The translations under genes were made by a program, and so were the position numbers. The notes beneath the pieces were generated by a model that was given only the letters and a program-made list of their open reading frames with translations, ran no database searches and was not told where the DNA came from. 64,000 nucleotides of DNA from Comamonadaceae bacterium (lineage in GTDB: Bacteria; Pseudomonadota; Gammaproteobacteria; Burkholderiales; Burkholderiaceae_C). How positions within the stretch are numbered: position 1 is the stretch's first letter; each line of letters begins with the position of its first letter. The DNA lies in contig CANGIQ010000001.1 in assembly GCA_947453965.1 (NCBI GenBank), positions 178,060 through 242,059 on the forward strand, given 5' to 3'. Positions 9,901 to 17,579 of this stretch are shown here, in pieces.

Positions 9901-10484
9901 TCGAAGGTGCGGATGGAGTCGATTTCGTTGTCAAACAAATCGACGCGGTAAGGCACCAGTGAGCCCATGGGGAAGAGGTCAATCAAGCCGCCGCGCACCG
10001 CATATTCGCCGGGGCTGACCACTTGCGTGACGTGTGTGTAACCCGCCAGCGTGAGCTGTGATTTGAGCTTGGCTTCGTCCAGCGCCTGCTTCACCTTGAA
10101 GTGAAAGGTGTAGCCCGCTAAAAAGGCGGGGGGGGCAAGGCGGTACAAGGCTGTGGTGGCCGGAATCAGCACCACATCGGCATCACCCTGCGAGATGCGC
10201 CACAAGGTGGCCAAGCGTTCGCTGATGAGGTCTTGGTGAGGCGAGAAGCTGTCGTAAGGCAGCGTTTCCCAGTCGGGGAACAGCACACAGCGCACGTCGG
10301 GGGCGAAGAACGCCATTTCGTCTTGCAAGCGCTGGGCGTCGACCGCATCGGCGGTGATGATGGCGACGCGTTGTTGTTTGTTTTTTTCGCGCGCTCCCAG
10401 CTGTGCGAGCAGCAATGCGTCCGCAGAGCCGACAGGGCGGGGCATGGCAAATCGTTTGCCGGGACTCAAAGAGGGCAGATGCAT
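6999..10484 (-). CDS. mfd: Transcription-repair coupling factor
   Basis: Mfd removes RNA polymerase stalled at lesions and recruits UvrA. The 1161-residue length fits. In order one sees the UvrB-homology region at the N-terminus (MPRPVGSADALLLAQL onwards), the RNA-polymerase-interacting Tudor-like domain (GDPVVHNAHGIGRYRG), the RecG-like translocase with Walker A GDVGFGKTEVALRAAF and the DEEHRFG box, the conserved LRGRVGRS motif, and the C-terminal TRCF domain. I prefer ATG 10484 (MHLPSLSPGKRF); the frame also allows ATG 10523, close to the ispD start on the other strand. Confidence 0.97.
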   Translation of the reverse strand: MHLPSLSPGKRFAMPRPVGSADALLLAQLGAREKNKQQRVAIITADAVDAQRLQDEMAFFAPDVRCVLFPDWETLPYDSFSPHQDLISERLATLWRISQGDADVVLIPATTALYRLAPPAFLAGYTFHFKVKQALDEAKLKSQLTLAGYTHVTQVVSPGEYAVRGGLIDLFPMGSLVPYRVDLFDNEIDSIRTFDPDSQRSLYPVPEVRLLPGREFPMDDAARALFRNRWREMLDGDPTKSRIYKDIGNGVATAGIEYYLPLFFEETATVFDYLGTSATVVLHGDLEPVFQRFWQDTQDRFRLVQGDPERPALPPTHLFLSAEQFYAAANSYAQFALRPHVTDVIDNAFAQTLPDLTVVRGAADPLQKLQAHAGKTANRLLILAESDGRRESLLDFLRSSNVSPPAFDSLAEFETSQEKIGIATAALQVGFSWTEAGLDLITETELFAVGATTRRRKKQEQVSDVEALIKDLSELNLGDPVVHNAHGIGRYRGLINMDLGEKNADGSPALQEFLHLEYADNAVLYVPVSQLHLIGRYTGVSADEAPLHKLGSAQWDKAKRRAAEQVRDAAAELLNIYARRAARQGHPFRYSPQDYETFANDFGFEETADQRAAIHAVMQDMISPRPMDRLVCGDVGFGKTEVALRAAFVAVTGGKQVAFLAPTTLLAEQHYQTLVDRFSKWPIKIAEMSRFRSAKEITAAAKGLAEGQVDIVVGTHKLLSESVKFKDLGLLIIDEEHRFGVRHKEAMKAMRAEVDVLTLTATPIPRTLGMALEGLRDLSVIATAPQRRLAIKTFVRNEGNGVIREAVLRELKRGGQCYFLHNDVATIENRRAQLEELLPEARIAVAHGQMPERELERVMRDFVAQRYNMLLCSTIIETGIDVPSANTIIMSRADKFGLAQLHQLRGRVGRSHHQAYAYLMVPDTQGLTKQASQRLDAIQQMEELGSGFYLAMHDLEIRGAGEVLGENQSGNMLEVGFQLYNEMLSEAVRALKNGEEPDLLSPLSATTEINLHAPALLPDDYCGDVHLRLSFYKKLATAKTGDQIDALLEEIVDRFGKLPAQAQTLMDVHRLRVQARSYGVTKVDAAPGVTHISFKPNPPFDAMRIIELVQKNKHIKLAGNDRLRIERELPEPQARAQMVRDVLRSLGTPTAPAAKAVEAQS

Positions 10485-10533
10485 TGGCGTAATTCTAGAA
10501 TGGGGGGCGGACCCAGCGTCCACTCAAAGCTCT

Positions 10534-11250
10534 ATGTCCTCACACACCTCTGCCTCTCCACGCTTTTATGTCGTCATCCCTTGCGCTGGCTCAGGCAGCC
10601 GCGCGGGTACGGTGCAGCCCAAGCAGTACCAACGCATTGCAGGCTTGCCCATGGTGGTGCACACCTTGAAAGCGTTCGACAAGGTGTCGCGCATGGGGCG
10701 CGGTTTGCTGGTGTTGGCGCCGGATGATGAACAAATGCGCGAGGTACTGCTTGCGCATCCACAACCCCTTTTTGATGTGGCGTATGTCGGGGGGGAGAGT
10801 CGCGCTGACAGTGTGTTGGCGGGTTTGCGTGAACTTCGCACGCAAGGTGCGCACGATACGGATTGGGTCTTGGTGCACGATGCGGCACGTTGCTTGGTGA
10901 CAGCCGAGCAGATCAACGCCCTGATGGATGCTTGCCAAAGCGATGTTGTGGGCGGTTTGCTAGCCCACAAATTGGCCGACACTTTGAAGCAAGAAGTTTC
11001 GGGGCGTGTGGCTCAAACCGTCGATCGATCAGACAAATGGTTGGCTCAAACGCCACAAATGTTTCATCTCGGAGGTTTGATTCAAGCGTTGGAATCGGCG
11101 GGCCCCTCGGCCACTGACGAAGCCAGCGCGATAGAGGCTTTGGGCCTATCGCCGAAGCTGGTGTCTGCCAGTTCTCACAACTTCAAAGTCACTTATCCTG
11201 AGGACTTCGCCTTGGCGGAGGCTATTTTGAGCACACGATCACATGACTGA
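10534..11250 (+). CDS. ispD: 2-C-methyl-D-erythritol 4-phosphate cytidylyltransferase
   Basis: This enzyme joins CTP and methylerythritol phosphate in the MEP isoprenoid pathway. The 238-residue protein shows the nucleotide-binding start [15 protein letters not shown] with KQYQ close by. The [11 protein letters not shown] segment follows in the middle, and the [11 protein letters not shown] motif and C-terminal [15 protein letters not shown] are also typical. ATG 10534 is chosen because it places the CTP loop near residue 15; the longer frame upstream runs across the mfd start. The stop overlaps the ispF start by eight bases, so the two consecutive pathway genes are translationally coupled. 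The third enzyme of the same pathway, Dxr, is encoded at 26.8 kb. Confidence 0.97.
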   Translation: MSSHTSASPRFYVVIPCAGSGSRAGTVQPKQYQRIAGLPMVVHTLKAFDKVSRMGRGLLVLAPDDEQMREVLLAHPQPLFDVAYVGGESRADSVLAGLRELRTQGAHDTDWVLVHDAARCLVTAEQINALMDACQSDVVGGLLAHKLADTLKQEVSGRVAQTVDRSDKWLAQTPQMFHLGGLIQALESAGPSATDEASAIEALGLSPKLVSASSHNFKVTYPEDFALAEAILSTRSHD

Positions 11251-11737
11251 ACAAATCGCAAAGCCCCCATTTCGCGTCGGTGAGGGCTGGGATGTGCACG
11301 CCTTGGTGGAAGGCCGCCCTTTGATGTTGGGCGGGGTTCGGATTGAACACACGCATGGGCTGTTGGGACATTCCGATGCCGATGTTTTGCTCCATGCCAT
11401 CACCGACGCCTTGTTAGGCGCCGCTGCATTGGGCGATATCGGACGGCATTTCCCCGACACGGACGCGCGCTTCAAAGGCGCTGATTCTTGGGTGTTGTTG
11501 CAACACACAGGGCGTTTGATCCGAGAGGCGGGCTACCGCATTGGAAATATTGACAGCACGGTCATTGCGCAGGCGCCCAAGCTGGCAGCCTTCATGCCTG
11601 CGATGTGTGAGCGGATTGCTCAGGCTTTGGAGATTGAAACGCAGCAGGTCAATGTCAAGGCAAAGACCGCTGAAAAAATGGGCCCTGTGGGCTTGGGTCA
11701 AAGCATGGAAGCGCGCGCGCTGGCCCTGATTTACTAG
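11243..11737 (+). CDS. ispF: 2-C-methyl-D-erythritol 2,4-cyclodiphosphate synthase
   Basis: IspF closes the cyclodiphosphate ring two steps after IspD. The 164-residue protein has the zinc-binding motif GWDVHAL (Asp17 and His19), the conserved [19 protein letters not shown] stretch with the third zinc ligand His, the IGRHFPDTD loop and the C-terminal [11 protein letters not shown] motif. All catalytic elements are present. The stop TAG shares the palindrome CTAG with the stop of the convergent HTH-like gene. Confidence 0.98.
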   Translation: MTEQIAKPPFRVGEGWDVHALVEGRPLMLGGVRIEHTHGLLGHSDADVLLHAITDALLGAAALGDIGRHFPDTDARFKGADSWVLLQHTGRLIREAGYRIGNIDSTVIAQAPKLAAFMPAMCERIAQALEIETQQVNVKAKTAEKMGPVGLGQSMEARALALIY

Positions 11738-12138
11738 GTCTTGGCGTTGAGGGCTGCCAAGCCTTCCACGACTTCACGGATGACGCGGCGATGCTCCGGC
11801 TGCAGCGTGAAGTAGCGGGAGATGAGTTGTTGGTCCACCAAGTTGATCTTTTCATCTCTGGCTGTCTCGTCCGTGGGGCGCGGTGGCGGTGTGCCAAACA
11901 GCAGACCTTCGGGCGAGATCTTTAGCCATTTGGATAGCACCAAGAGCTTGTCCTGTTTGGGGATGGAGACGCCCATCAACCAATTACGTGCAGCGTGAGA
12001 GGAAATTCCTTCCCCCCAGTAGCGCAGGTTGAATTCGTTGGCGACCACCGTGGCAGAGACGCGAACACCTGCATCTTTCAATGCGGCGCGGAACCGTTCT
12101 GCGAATTTTCCATTTTCTTTAGCGTAGGTTTGTGTCAT
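11734..12138 (-). CDS. Small helix-turn-helix-like regulatory protein
   Basis: I recognise a lambda-repressor/XRE-like N-terminal region but not a named family. Residues 10-85 include [20 protein letters not shown] followed by [20 protein letters not shown], which reads like a recognition helix and helix 4 of a phage-repressor-type fold. The C-terminal 45 residues are polar and may mediate oligomerisation. It is 134 residues long and ends convergently with ispF, sharing four bases. The 111-base AT-rich region in front contains GGTAAA/TTTACC inverted repeats, so autoregulation is plausible. Base composition upstream is distinctly richer in A and T than in neighbouring DNA. Function is otherwise unknown. 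Confidence 0.65.
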   Translation of the reverse strand: MTQTYAKENGKFAERFRAALKDAGVRVSATVVANEFNLRYWGEGISSHAARNWLMGVSIPKQDKLLVLSKWLKISPEGLLFGTPPPRPTDETARDEKINLVDQQLISRYFTLQPEHRRVIREVVEGLAALNAKT

Positions 12139-12146
12139 ACCTCTAA

Positions 12147-12163
12147 GGTAAAAGAGATTTACC
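12147..12163. promoter_or_regulatory. Putative operator of the HTH-like gene
   Basis: A perfect palindrome GGTAAA-agaga-TTTACC lies nine bases upstream of the HTH-like start. A matching half-site GGTAAA occurs at 12228-12233. The placement just before the start codon is typical of autorepressor operators. Confidence 0.45.
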
Positions 12164-12236
12164 GTTTTGAGTTAATTAAAACTAAAAATGTATTTAAACA
12201 TAAATAAATAGAATTAATTTAAAAGACGGTAAATCT
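12155..12236. repeat. 10-bp inverted repeat flanking an AT-rich spacer
   Basis: AGATTTACCG at 12155-12164 is exactly matched in inverted orientation by CGGTAAATCT at 12227-12236. The 62 bases between are almost entirely A and T (around 12171-12220). It sits between the bdhA stop and the HTH-like start and could hold the latter's promoter; no strong -35/-10 pair is certain. Confidence 0.5.
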
Positions 12237-12249
12237 TTCTTGAGGTTTT

Positions 12250-13032
12250 TTACTGTGCTGCCCAGCCGCCGTCCATGTTCCAGGCCACACCGCGCACGTT
12301 TTGAGCGGCATTCGAGCAGAAAAACACCGCCAATTCACCCAGTTCTTCTGGGGTGGTGAATTGCATGGACGGTTCTTTTTCACCCAGCAAGAGTTTGATG
12401 GCTTCGTCATTGGAAATGCCGAGGGCTGCGGCCTTCGCATCGACTTGCTTTTGAACCAAGGGGGTGAGAACCCAGCCTGGACAAATGGCGTTGCAAGTCA
12501 CCCCTGTGGTGGCGTTTTCAAGCGCCGTCACTTTGGTGAGGCCCACGATGCCATGCTTGGCGGCGACGTAGGCAGACTTTTGCGCCGAGCCAACCAAACC
12601 GTGAACCGATGCCACGTTGATCACACGGCCCCAATTGGCCTTCTTCATATAAGGCAGCGCTAGGCGCGTGGTGTGAAAGGCGCTGCTGAGGTTGATCGCA
12701 ATGATGGCGTCCCAGCGCTCGGTGGGAAAGTCTTCGACTGAGGCAACGTGTTGAATGCCAGCGTTGTTGACCAATATGTCGACCCCTCCGAACGTATCAG
12801 CGGCAAACTTCATCATGGCTTCGATGTCTGAGGCCTTGCTCATGTCTGCGCCGTGGTAAGCGACCTTCACGCCCAGGGCAGAGACTTCAGCTTGAGGGCC
12901 TTGGGCATTGCCAAAACCATTCAGGATGATGTTGGCGCCTTGTTGGGCCAAGGCTTTGGCGATACCCAAACCAATGCCGCTGGTCGATCCTGTGACCAAG
13001 GCTGTTTTTCCGATGAGTGTGCGTGCAGACAT
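12250..13032 (-). CDS. bdhA: D-3-hydroxybutyrate dehydrogenase
   Basis: A classical short-chain dehydrogenase of 260 residues that interconverts 3-hydroxybutyrate and acetoacetate using NAD. The cofactor motif TGSTSGIG lies at residues 14-21, NNAGIQHVA follows, and the catalytic Ser-Tyr-Lys set appears as INVASVHG and SAYVAAKHG. The substrate-type signature NAICPGWVLTPLV and the glutamine-rich start of the lid (VQKQVDAKA) match hydroxybutyrate dehydrogenases better than FabG. It fits a cell that stores polyhydroxybutyrate, and a phaR gene lies 3 kb away. ATG 13032 is preferred because GGAG sits seven bases upstream; it is divergent from relA. Confidence 0.92.
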   Translation of the reverse strand: MSARTLIGKTALVTGSTSGIGLGIAKALAQQGANIILNGFGNAQGPQAEVSALGVKVAYHGADMSKASDIEAMMKFAADTFGGVDILVNNAGIQHVASVEDFPTERWDAIIAINLSSAFHTTRLALPYMKKANWGRVINVASVHGLVGSAQKSAYVAAKHGIVGLTKVTALENATTGVTCNAICPGWVLTPLVQKQVDAKAAALGISNDEAIKLLLGEKEPSMQFTTPEELGELAVFFCSNAAQNVRGVAWNMDGGWAAQ

Positions 13033-13119
13033 TTCAAAACTCCATATCAATTACGATGAGAACCTAGAGACATTATGAAGTTTCTTGTTGTCGCTTAACT
13101 GAATCGATTTTTGGCCTTT

Positions 13120-15327
13120 ATGAAACATAACTCAGGCAACCCCATGCCTTCAGTGCTGAGCGCAACCTTGCAGGATTTACCCGATCAGCCGCAGGCTCTT
13201 TTGCGCGCACGTGCATTTGCCGAGCCTTTGCTAATCGGGGCCACACTCGACACGGGCGAAGACGTCTTGTCGCACGCCGATGCGGTGTCTGTGATCTTGG
13301 CTCAAATTGGTGGTTCACAAGCCATGCAGGCGGCCAGTTACTTGGCTTATGCCTGCGAATACCTCAACAAGCCTGAAGAAGTCATCACCAAGGCGTTTGG
13401 GGCGACTTATGCCGATTTGGCGATCGAAACCACCCGTTTGGTACGTGTGCAGCGCCAGGCACGTGCCGTGGCGGCAGATGCACCGGTGAAGTCTTTGCAA
13501 ACCGAAAACGTGCGCAAGATGTTGCTGGCGTTTTCGCGTGATTTGCGCGTGGTCTTGCTGCGTTTGGCGTCTCGCCTACAGACTTTGCGTTATTTCGCGG
13601 CCAGCAAGCAGCCTGTGCCCCATGGGTTGGCGCATGAGTCCTTGCATGTGTTTGCACCGCTTGCCAACCGATTGGGGATTTGGCAAATCAAGTGGGAAAT
13701 GGAGGATTTAGCGTTTCGCTTTTTAGAGCCAGAGACTTACCGCCAAGTCGCAGGATGGTTGGATGAAAAGCGTGTAGAGCGTGAAAACTACATGATCCAA
13801 CTGCGCAATCAGTTGGAGCAAGAGCTGATCTCTCAAGGCATTCACGCCAGCGTGCAAGGGCGGCCGAAACATATCTACAGCATTGTCAAAAAAATGCGCG
13901 GCAAGTCGCTTGATTTCGCCCGCGTGTTTGATATCCGTGCGCTGCGTGTGGTGGTGCCCACTGTGCCCGATTGCTATGCCGCCTTGAGTTGGGTGCATGC
14001 CCACTTCACGCCCATTGTGGAAGAGTTCGATGACTACATCGCGCGGCCCAAATCCAACGGGTACCAGTCCTTGCACACGGTGGTGCGCGATGCGCAAGAG
14101 CGGCCGATTGAAATTCAAATTCGAACCCGGGAGATGCACGAACATGCCGAACATGGCGTTGCAGCGCACTGGGCGTACAAAGAAGCAGGGGCCAAGGGCT
14201 ATTCGGGTGTTTCCGCATCGGGTGCCTATGACGCCAAGATTGCGGTACTGCGTCAGTTGCTGGCCTGGGAGCGAGACCTGGCGGCGGGGGATGCGCAAGG
14301 AACTGCTAGTCGCGCCACCACCGATGCGCTGAGCGATCGCATTTATGTGTTGACTCCTGATGCAGCCGTTGTGGAGTTGCCCCAAGGTGCGACCGCCGTG
14401 GACTTTGCCTACACCTTGCACACCAATTTAGGCCATCGCTGCCGAGGCGCGCGTGTCGATGGCGCCATGGTGCCGCTGAATACACCCCTGAAAAATGGAC
14501 AAACGGTGGAAATCACGGCCGTCAAAGAAGGCGGCCCATCGCGTGATTGGCTCAACGCCGAGCTGGGATTTTTAGCCAGTTCACGTGCAAGGTCCAAGGT
14601 GCGTGCTTGGTTCAACGCGCAAGCGATGCAAGAAACAGCGGCGCGCGGTCGTGAGGCGGTGGAAAAACTCTTGCAACGTGAGGGCAAGACGGCCATCAAG
14701 TTGGATGACCTGGCGTCGCAGCTGGGTTTCAAGTCTGCAGATGCTTTGTTTGAAGTGGTAGGCAAGGACGAGTTTTCCTTGCGCAACATTGAAACGCTGT
14801 TGCATCCACCCGAAGCGCCCAAAGCGGCAGATGACTATGTACTGCTGAAGAAAGCCAAGCACTCAGAAAAAACCACACGCGGTGGCGTGTTGGTAGTGGG
14901 GATTGACTCCTTGCTCACCCAATTGGCACGTTGTTGCAAACCTGCACCTCCTGATGACATCCGAGGTTTTGTGACCCGCGGCAAAGGCGTCAGCATTCAC
15001 CGGGCCGATTGCGCTAACTTCCATCAAATGGCTGCGCGCAGTGGCGATCGGGTGATTGAAGTGGCTTGGGGTAAATCTGACGCCTCGCAAGCGTCGGTGT
15101 ATCCGGTGGATGTGTACATTGAAGCCTTTGATCGGCAAGGGCTGCTGCGTGATATCTCGGAAGTGTTTGCGAAAGAAAAAATGAATGTGATTGGTGTGCA
15201 AACGCAATCCGTCAAAGATTTGGCCTTGATGACATTCACCGTTGAGGTGGGTGACTCCAGCCGATTGACCAAAGTGTTGGGTTCGGTACGCGATGTCAAA
15301 GGCGTTCGTTCGGCGAGACGGCGATAA
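13120..15327 (+). CDS. relA: GTP pyrophosphokinase RelA
   Basis: RelA makes (p)ppGpp when uncharged tRNA enters the ribosome. The 735-residue protein has a degenerate N-terminal HD region (SHADAVSVILAQIGG, without the His-Asp pair), the synthetase domain with the EFDDYIARPKSNGYQSLHT segment, a TGS domain (IYVLTPDAAVVELPQGAT) and a C-terminal ACT domain. The EFDD form of the synthetase loop and the missing HD pair point to the monofunctional synthetase, not bifunctional SpoT. The start may be TTG 13111 or ATG 13120; I chose the ATG. Confidence 0.94.
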   Translation: MKHNSGNPMPSVLSATLQDLPDQPQALLRARAFAEPLLIGATLDTGEDVLSHADAVSVILAQIGGSQAMQAASYLAYACEYLNKPEEVITKAFGATYADLAIETTRLVRVQRQARAVAADAPVKSLQTENVRKMLLAFSRDLRVVLLRLASRLQTLRYFAASKQPVPHGLAHESLHVFAPLANRLGIWQIKWEMEDLAFRFLEPETYRQVAGWLDEKRVERENYMIQLRNQLEQELISQGIHASVQGRPKHIYSIVKKMRGKSLDFARVFDIRALRVVVPTVPDCYAALSWVHAHFTPIVEEFDDYIARPKSNGYQSLHTVVRDAQERPIEIQIRTREMHEHAEHGVAAHWAYKEAGAKGYSGVSASGAYDAKIAVLRQLLAWERDLAAGDAQGTASRATTDALSDRIYVLTPDAAVVELPQGATAVDFAYTLHTNLGHRCRGARVDGAMVPLNTPLKNGQTVEITAVKEGGPSRDWLNAELGFLASSRARSKVRAWFNAQAMQETAARGREAVEKLLQREGKTAIKLDDLASQLGFKSADALFEVVGKDEFSLRNIETLLHPPEAPKAADDYVLLKKAKHSEKTTRGGVLVVGIDSLLTQLARCCKPAPPDDIRGFVTRGKGVSIHRADCANFHQMAARSGDRVIEVAWGKSDASQASVYPVDVYIEAFDRQGLLRDISEVFAKEKMNVIGVQTQSVKDLALMTFTVEVGDSSRLTKVLGSVRDVKGVRSARRR

Positions 15328-15333
15328 ACCTGC

Positions 15334-15339
15334 TATACT
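15334..15339 (+). promoter_or_regulatory. -10 box for tRNA-Val
   Basis: TATACT begins seven bases after the relA stop and 24 bases before the mature tRNA end, as expected for a tRNA promoter. No good -35 element is seen, as that region is relA coding sequence. Confidence 0.5.
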
Positions 15340-15357
15340 TTCAGCTTCGAACAATGT

Positions 15358-15434
15358 AGGCGCGTAGCTCAGTTGGTTAGAGCACCACCTTGACATGGTG
15401 GGGGTCGTTGGTTCGATTCCAATCGCGCCTACCA
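15358..15434 (+). tRNA. tRNA-Val (anticodon GAC)
   Basis: The 77-base cloverleaf has acceptor stem AGGCGCG/CGCGCCT, an anticodon stem CCACC/GGTGG around the loop TTGACAT giving anticodon GAC at 15392-15394, a TTCGATT T-loop and an encoded CCA end. It lies alone between relA and phaR and is followed by its own terminator. Confidence 0.97.
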
Positions 15435-15449
15435 ATTTGTTCCCCGTCC

Positions 15450-15488
15450 AGCCCGGCACTGTGATACCAGTGGCGGGCTTTTGTTTTC
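15450..15488 (+). terminator. Rho-independent terminator after tRNA-Val
   Basis: AGCCCG-g-CACTG pairs with CAGTG-g-CGGGCT across a six-base loop, followed by TTTGTTTT. It ends 18 bases before the phaR start. Confidence 0.85.
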
Positions 15489-15505
15489 CATACGGGAGCT
15501 GACTC

Positions 15506-16027
15506 ATGAGCAGCAAAAAAAACACCACGCACACAGATCAAGATGTGGGGCGTGTGATTAAAAAATACCCCAACCGTCGGCTGTATGACACCTCGTCATC
15601 CAGCTATGTGGCGTTGGCGGACATCAAACAACTGGTGATGCAAAACGCACCGCTGGTTGTACGTGACGCCAAAACGGGTGAAGACCTCACGCGCAGTATT
15701 TTGTTGCAAATTATTTTGGAAGAGGAGTCCGAAGGGGCGCCGATTCTGACGGAACGGATGTTGGCCAACATCATTCGTTTTTATGGTCACGCCATGCAAG
15801 GCTTCATGGGGACTTATTTAGAAAAGAATGTCCAAACCTTCATGGACATGCAAACGCAGTTGGCCGAGCGATCGAAAGATTTAACGTCTCTTCCCATGAT
15901 GTCCAATTTGATGGGCAGTTATGCAGAGCAGTCTCAACATGTTTTTGTTGAAATGCAAGAACAGATGCAAAAGCACATGCAAAAACAAACCGAACAAATG
16001 TTAGATGTGATGGGGTTGAAACGCTGA
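15506..16027 (+). CDS. phaR: Polyhydroxyalkanoate synthesis repressor PhaR
   Basis: PhaR senses polyhydroxybutyrate granules and represses phasin and related genes. The N-terminal DNA-binding domain carries the conserved [13 protein letters not shown] and [13 protein letters not shown] segments, followed by the PHB accumulation regulatory domain ([11 protein letters not shown]). The C-terminal third is methionine- and glutamine-rich and likely helical ([16 protein letters not shown]). The length of 173 residues is normal. It overlaps rimO by one base at TGATG. With bdhA nearby it indicates PHB metabolism in this organism. Confidence 0.95.
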   Translation: MSSKKNTTHTDQDVGRVIKKYPNRRLYDTSSSSYVALADIKQLVMQNAPLVVRDAKTGEDLTRSILLQIILEEESEGAPILTERMLANIIRFYGHAMQGFMGTYLEKNVQTFMDMQTQLAERSKDLTSLPMMSNLMGSYAEQSQHVFVEMQEQMQKHMQKQTEQMLDVMGLKR

Positions 16028-17406
16028 TGAGTGAAGTCACTACACCCAAAGTCGGCTTTGTCAGCCTTGGCTGTCCCAAAGCATTGACCGACTCAGAATT
16101 GATCTTGACCCAGCTCAGTGCTGAGGGTTATCAAACATCCAAAACCTTTGCGGGCGCTGACTTGGTCATCGTCAACACTTGTGGCTTTATCGACGATGCT
16201 GTCAAAGAAAGCCTCGATACCATTGGCGAAGCACTGGCTGAAAACGGCAAAGTGATCGTCACAGGTTGCTTGGGCGCACGCGCCGCAGAGGATGGCGAGA
16301 ACCTGGTGCAGCAAATTCATCCGCGTGTGCTGGCTGTCACAGGACCGCATGCCACGCAAGAGGTGATGGATGCGGTGCATGCGCATTTGCCCAAGCCCCA
16401 TGATCCATTCATCGACCTGGTTCCAGGCGCGTTTGGCGAAGCCGGTGTCAAGCTCACGCCCAAACACTACGCGTACTTGAAAATCAGCGAAGGCTGTAAC
16501 CACCGGTGCACGTTTTGCATCATCCCATCGATGCGTGGTGATTTGGTGAGTCGTCCGATTGGCGATGTGCTCAAAGAAGCACGCGCTTTGTTTGAGGGCG
16601 GCGTCAAAGAGCTGTTGGTGATCAGTCAAGACACCTCCGCGTATGGCGTGGACGTCAAATACCGTACCGGTTTTTGGGATGGTCAGCCCATCAAAACACG
16701 AATTTTTGAGCTGACCCAAGCATTGGCGCAGTTGGCTGAAACCTACGGCGCATGGGTGCGTTTGCACTATGTGTACCCGTACCCCAGCGTGGATGAGATC
16801 ATTCCGTTGATGGCCTCGGGTCGTGTCTTGCCTTATCTGGATGTGCCATTCCAGCACAGCCATCCCGATGTGCTCAAGCGCATGAAGCGTCCGGCCAGTG
16901 GCGAGAAGAACTTAGAACGCATTGCACGTTGGCGCGAGTTGTGCCCCCAAATCGTGATTCGCAGCACCTTCATCGCGGGGTTTCCTGGCGAGACAGAAGA
17001 AGAGTTTGAACATCTGCTCAATTTTGTGCGTGAAGCCGAGATTGACCGCGCCGGTTGCTTTGCCTACAGCCCCGTGAATGGGGCTGTAGCGAACGACATT
17101 CCAGGCATGTTGCCGCAAGAGGTTCGCGAGGCGCGTCAAGCGCGCTTCATGGCAGTGGCTGAGGAAGTCTCAGTTGCCAAGCTCAAGCGACGTATAGGCG
17201 ATACCTTGCAAGTTTTGGTGGATTCCGCGCCAGCCAATGGTCGCAAAGGTGGTGTGGGGCGCAGTTATGCGGATGCCCCAGAGATTGACGGTGTGGTGAA
17301 GCTTTTGCCGCCCGAAAAACTCAGCAAAGTGTTGAAGGTCGGTGAATTCACACGCGCCAAAGTAGTTGCCACGGATGGGCACGACTTGGTTGCGTTGCCG
17401 ATTTGA
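16027..17406 (+). CDS. rimO: Ribosomal protein S12 methylthiotransferase RimO
   Basis: RimO adds a methylthio group to Asp88 (E. coli numbering) of ribosomal protein S12. The N-terminal UPF0004 domain ([16 protein letters not shown], with cysteines for the second iron-sulfur cluster) precedes the radical-SAM domain, whose cluster motif appears in [20 protein letters not shown]-terminal TRAM-like domain ([11 protein letters not shown] onwards) completes the 459 residues. The [10 protein letters not shown] form and EIDG segment near the end fit RimO and not MiaB. Translation is coupled to phaR by a one-base overlap. Confidence 0.96.
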   Translation: MSEVTTPKVGFVSLGCPKALTDSELILTQLSAEGYQTSKTFAGADLVIVNTCGFIDDAVKESLDTIGEALAENGKVIVTGCLGARAAEDGENLVQQIHPRVLAVTGPHATQEVMDAVHAHLPKPHDPFIDLVPGAFGEAGVKLTPKHYAYLKISEGCNHRCTFCIIPSMRGDLVSRPIGDVLKEARALFEGGVKELLVISQDTSAYGVDVKYRTGFWDGQPIKTRIFELTQALAQLAETYGAWVRLHYVYPYPSVDEIIPLMASGRVLPYLDVPFQHSHPDVLKRMKRPASGEKNLERIARWRELCPQIVIRSTFIAGFPGETEEEFEHLLNFVREAEIDRAGCFAYSPVNGAVANDIPGMLPQEVREARQARFMAVAEEVSVAKLKRRIGDTLQVLVDSAPANGRKGGVGRSYADAPEIDGVVKLLPPEKLSKVLKVGEFTRAKVVATDGHDLVALPI

Positions 17407-17429
17407 TGAAAAATCCAACATAAAAACAC

Positions 17430-17454
17430 AAAAGTCACCATGAAGGTGACTTTT
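17430..17454. terminator. Bidirectional terminator between rimO and tRNA-Leu
   Basis: AAAAGTCACC and GGTGACTTTT form a 10-bp stem around a five-base loop, with T-rich tracts on both strands. It can end rimO rightwards and tRNA-Leu leftwards. Confidence 0.88.
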
Positions 17455-17467
17455 ATTTAACTTATAT

Positions 17468-17552
<85 letters not shown>

Positions 17553-17570
17553 ATCTCAGGAAAGAAAGGT

Positions 17571-17579
17571 ATTGTATCA
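17571..17579 (-). promoter_or_regulatory. Extended -10 promoter of tRNA-Leu
   Basis: On the minus strand TG-a-TACAAT forms an extended -10 element that would start transcription about a dozen bases before the tRNA. No -35 box at correct spacing is evident, which the TGn extension can offset. The element overlaps the presumed ATC start codon of rnr at 17576-17578. Confidence 0.55.
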
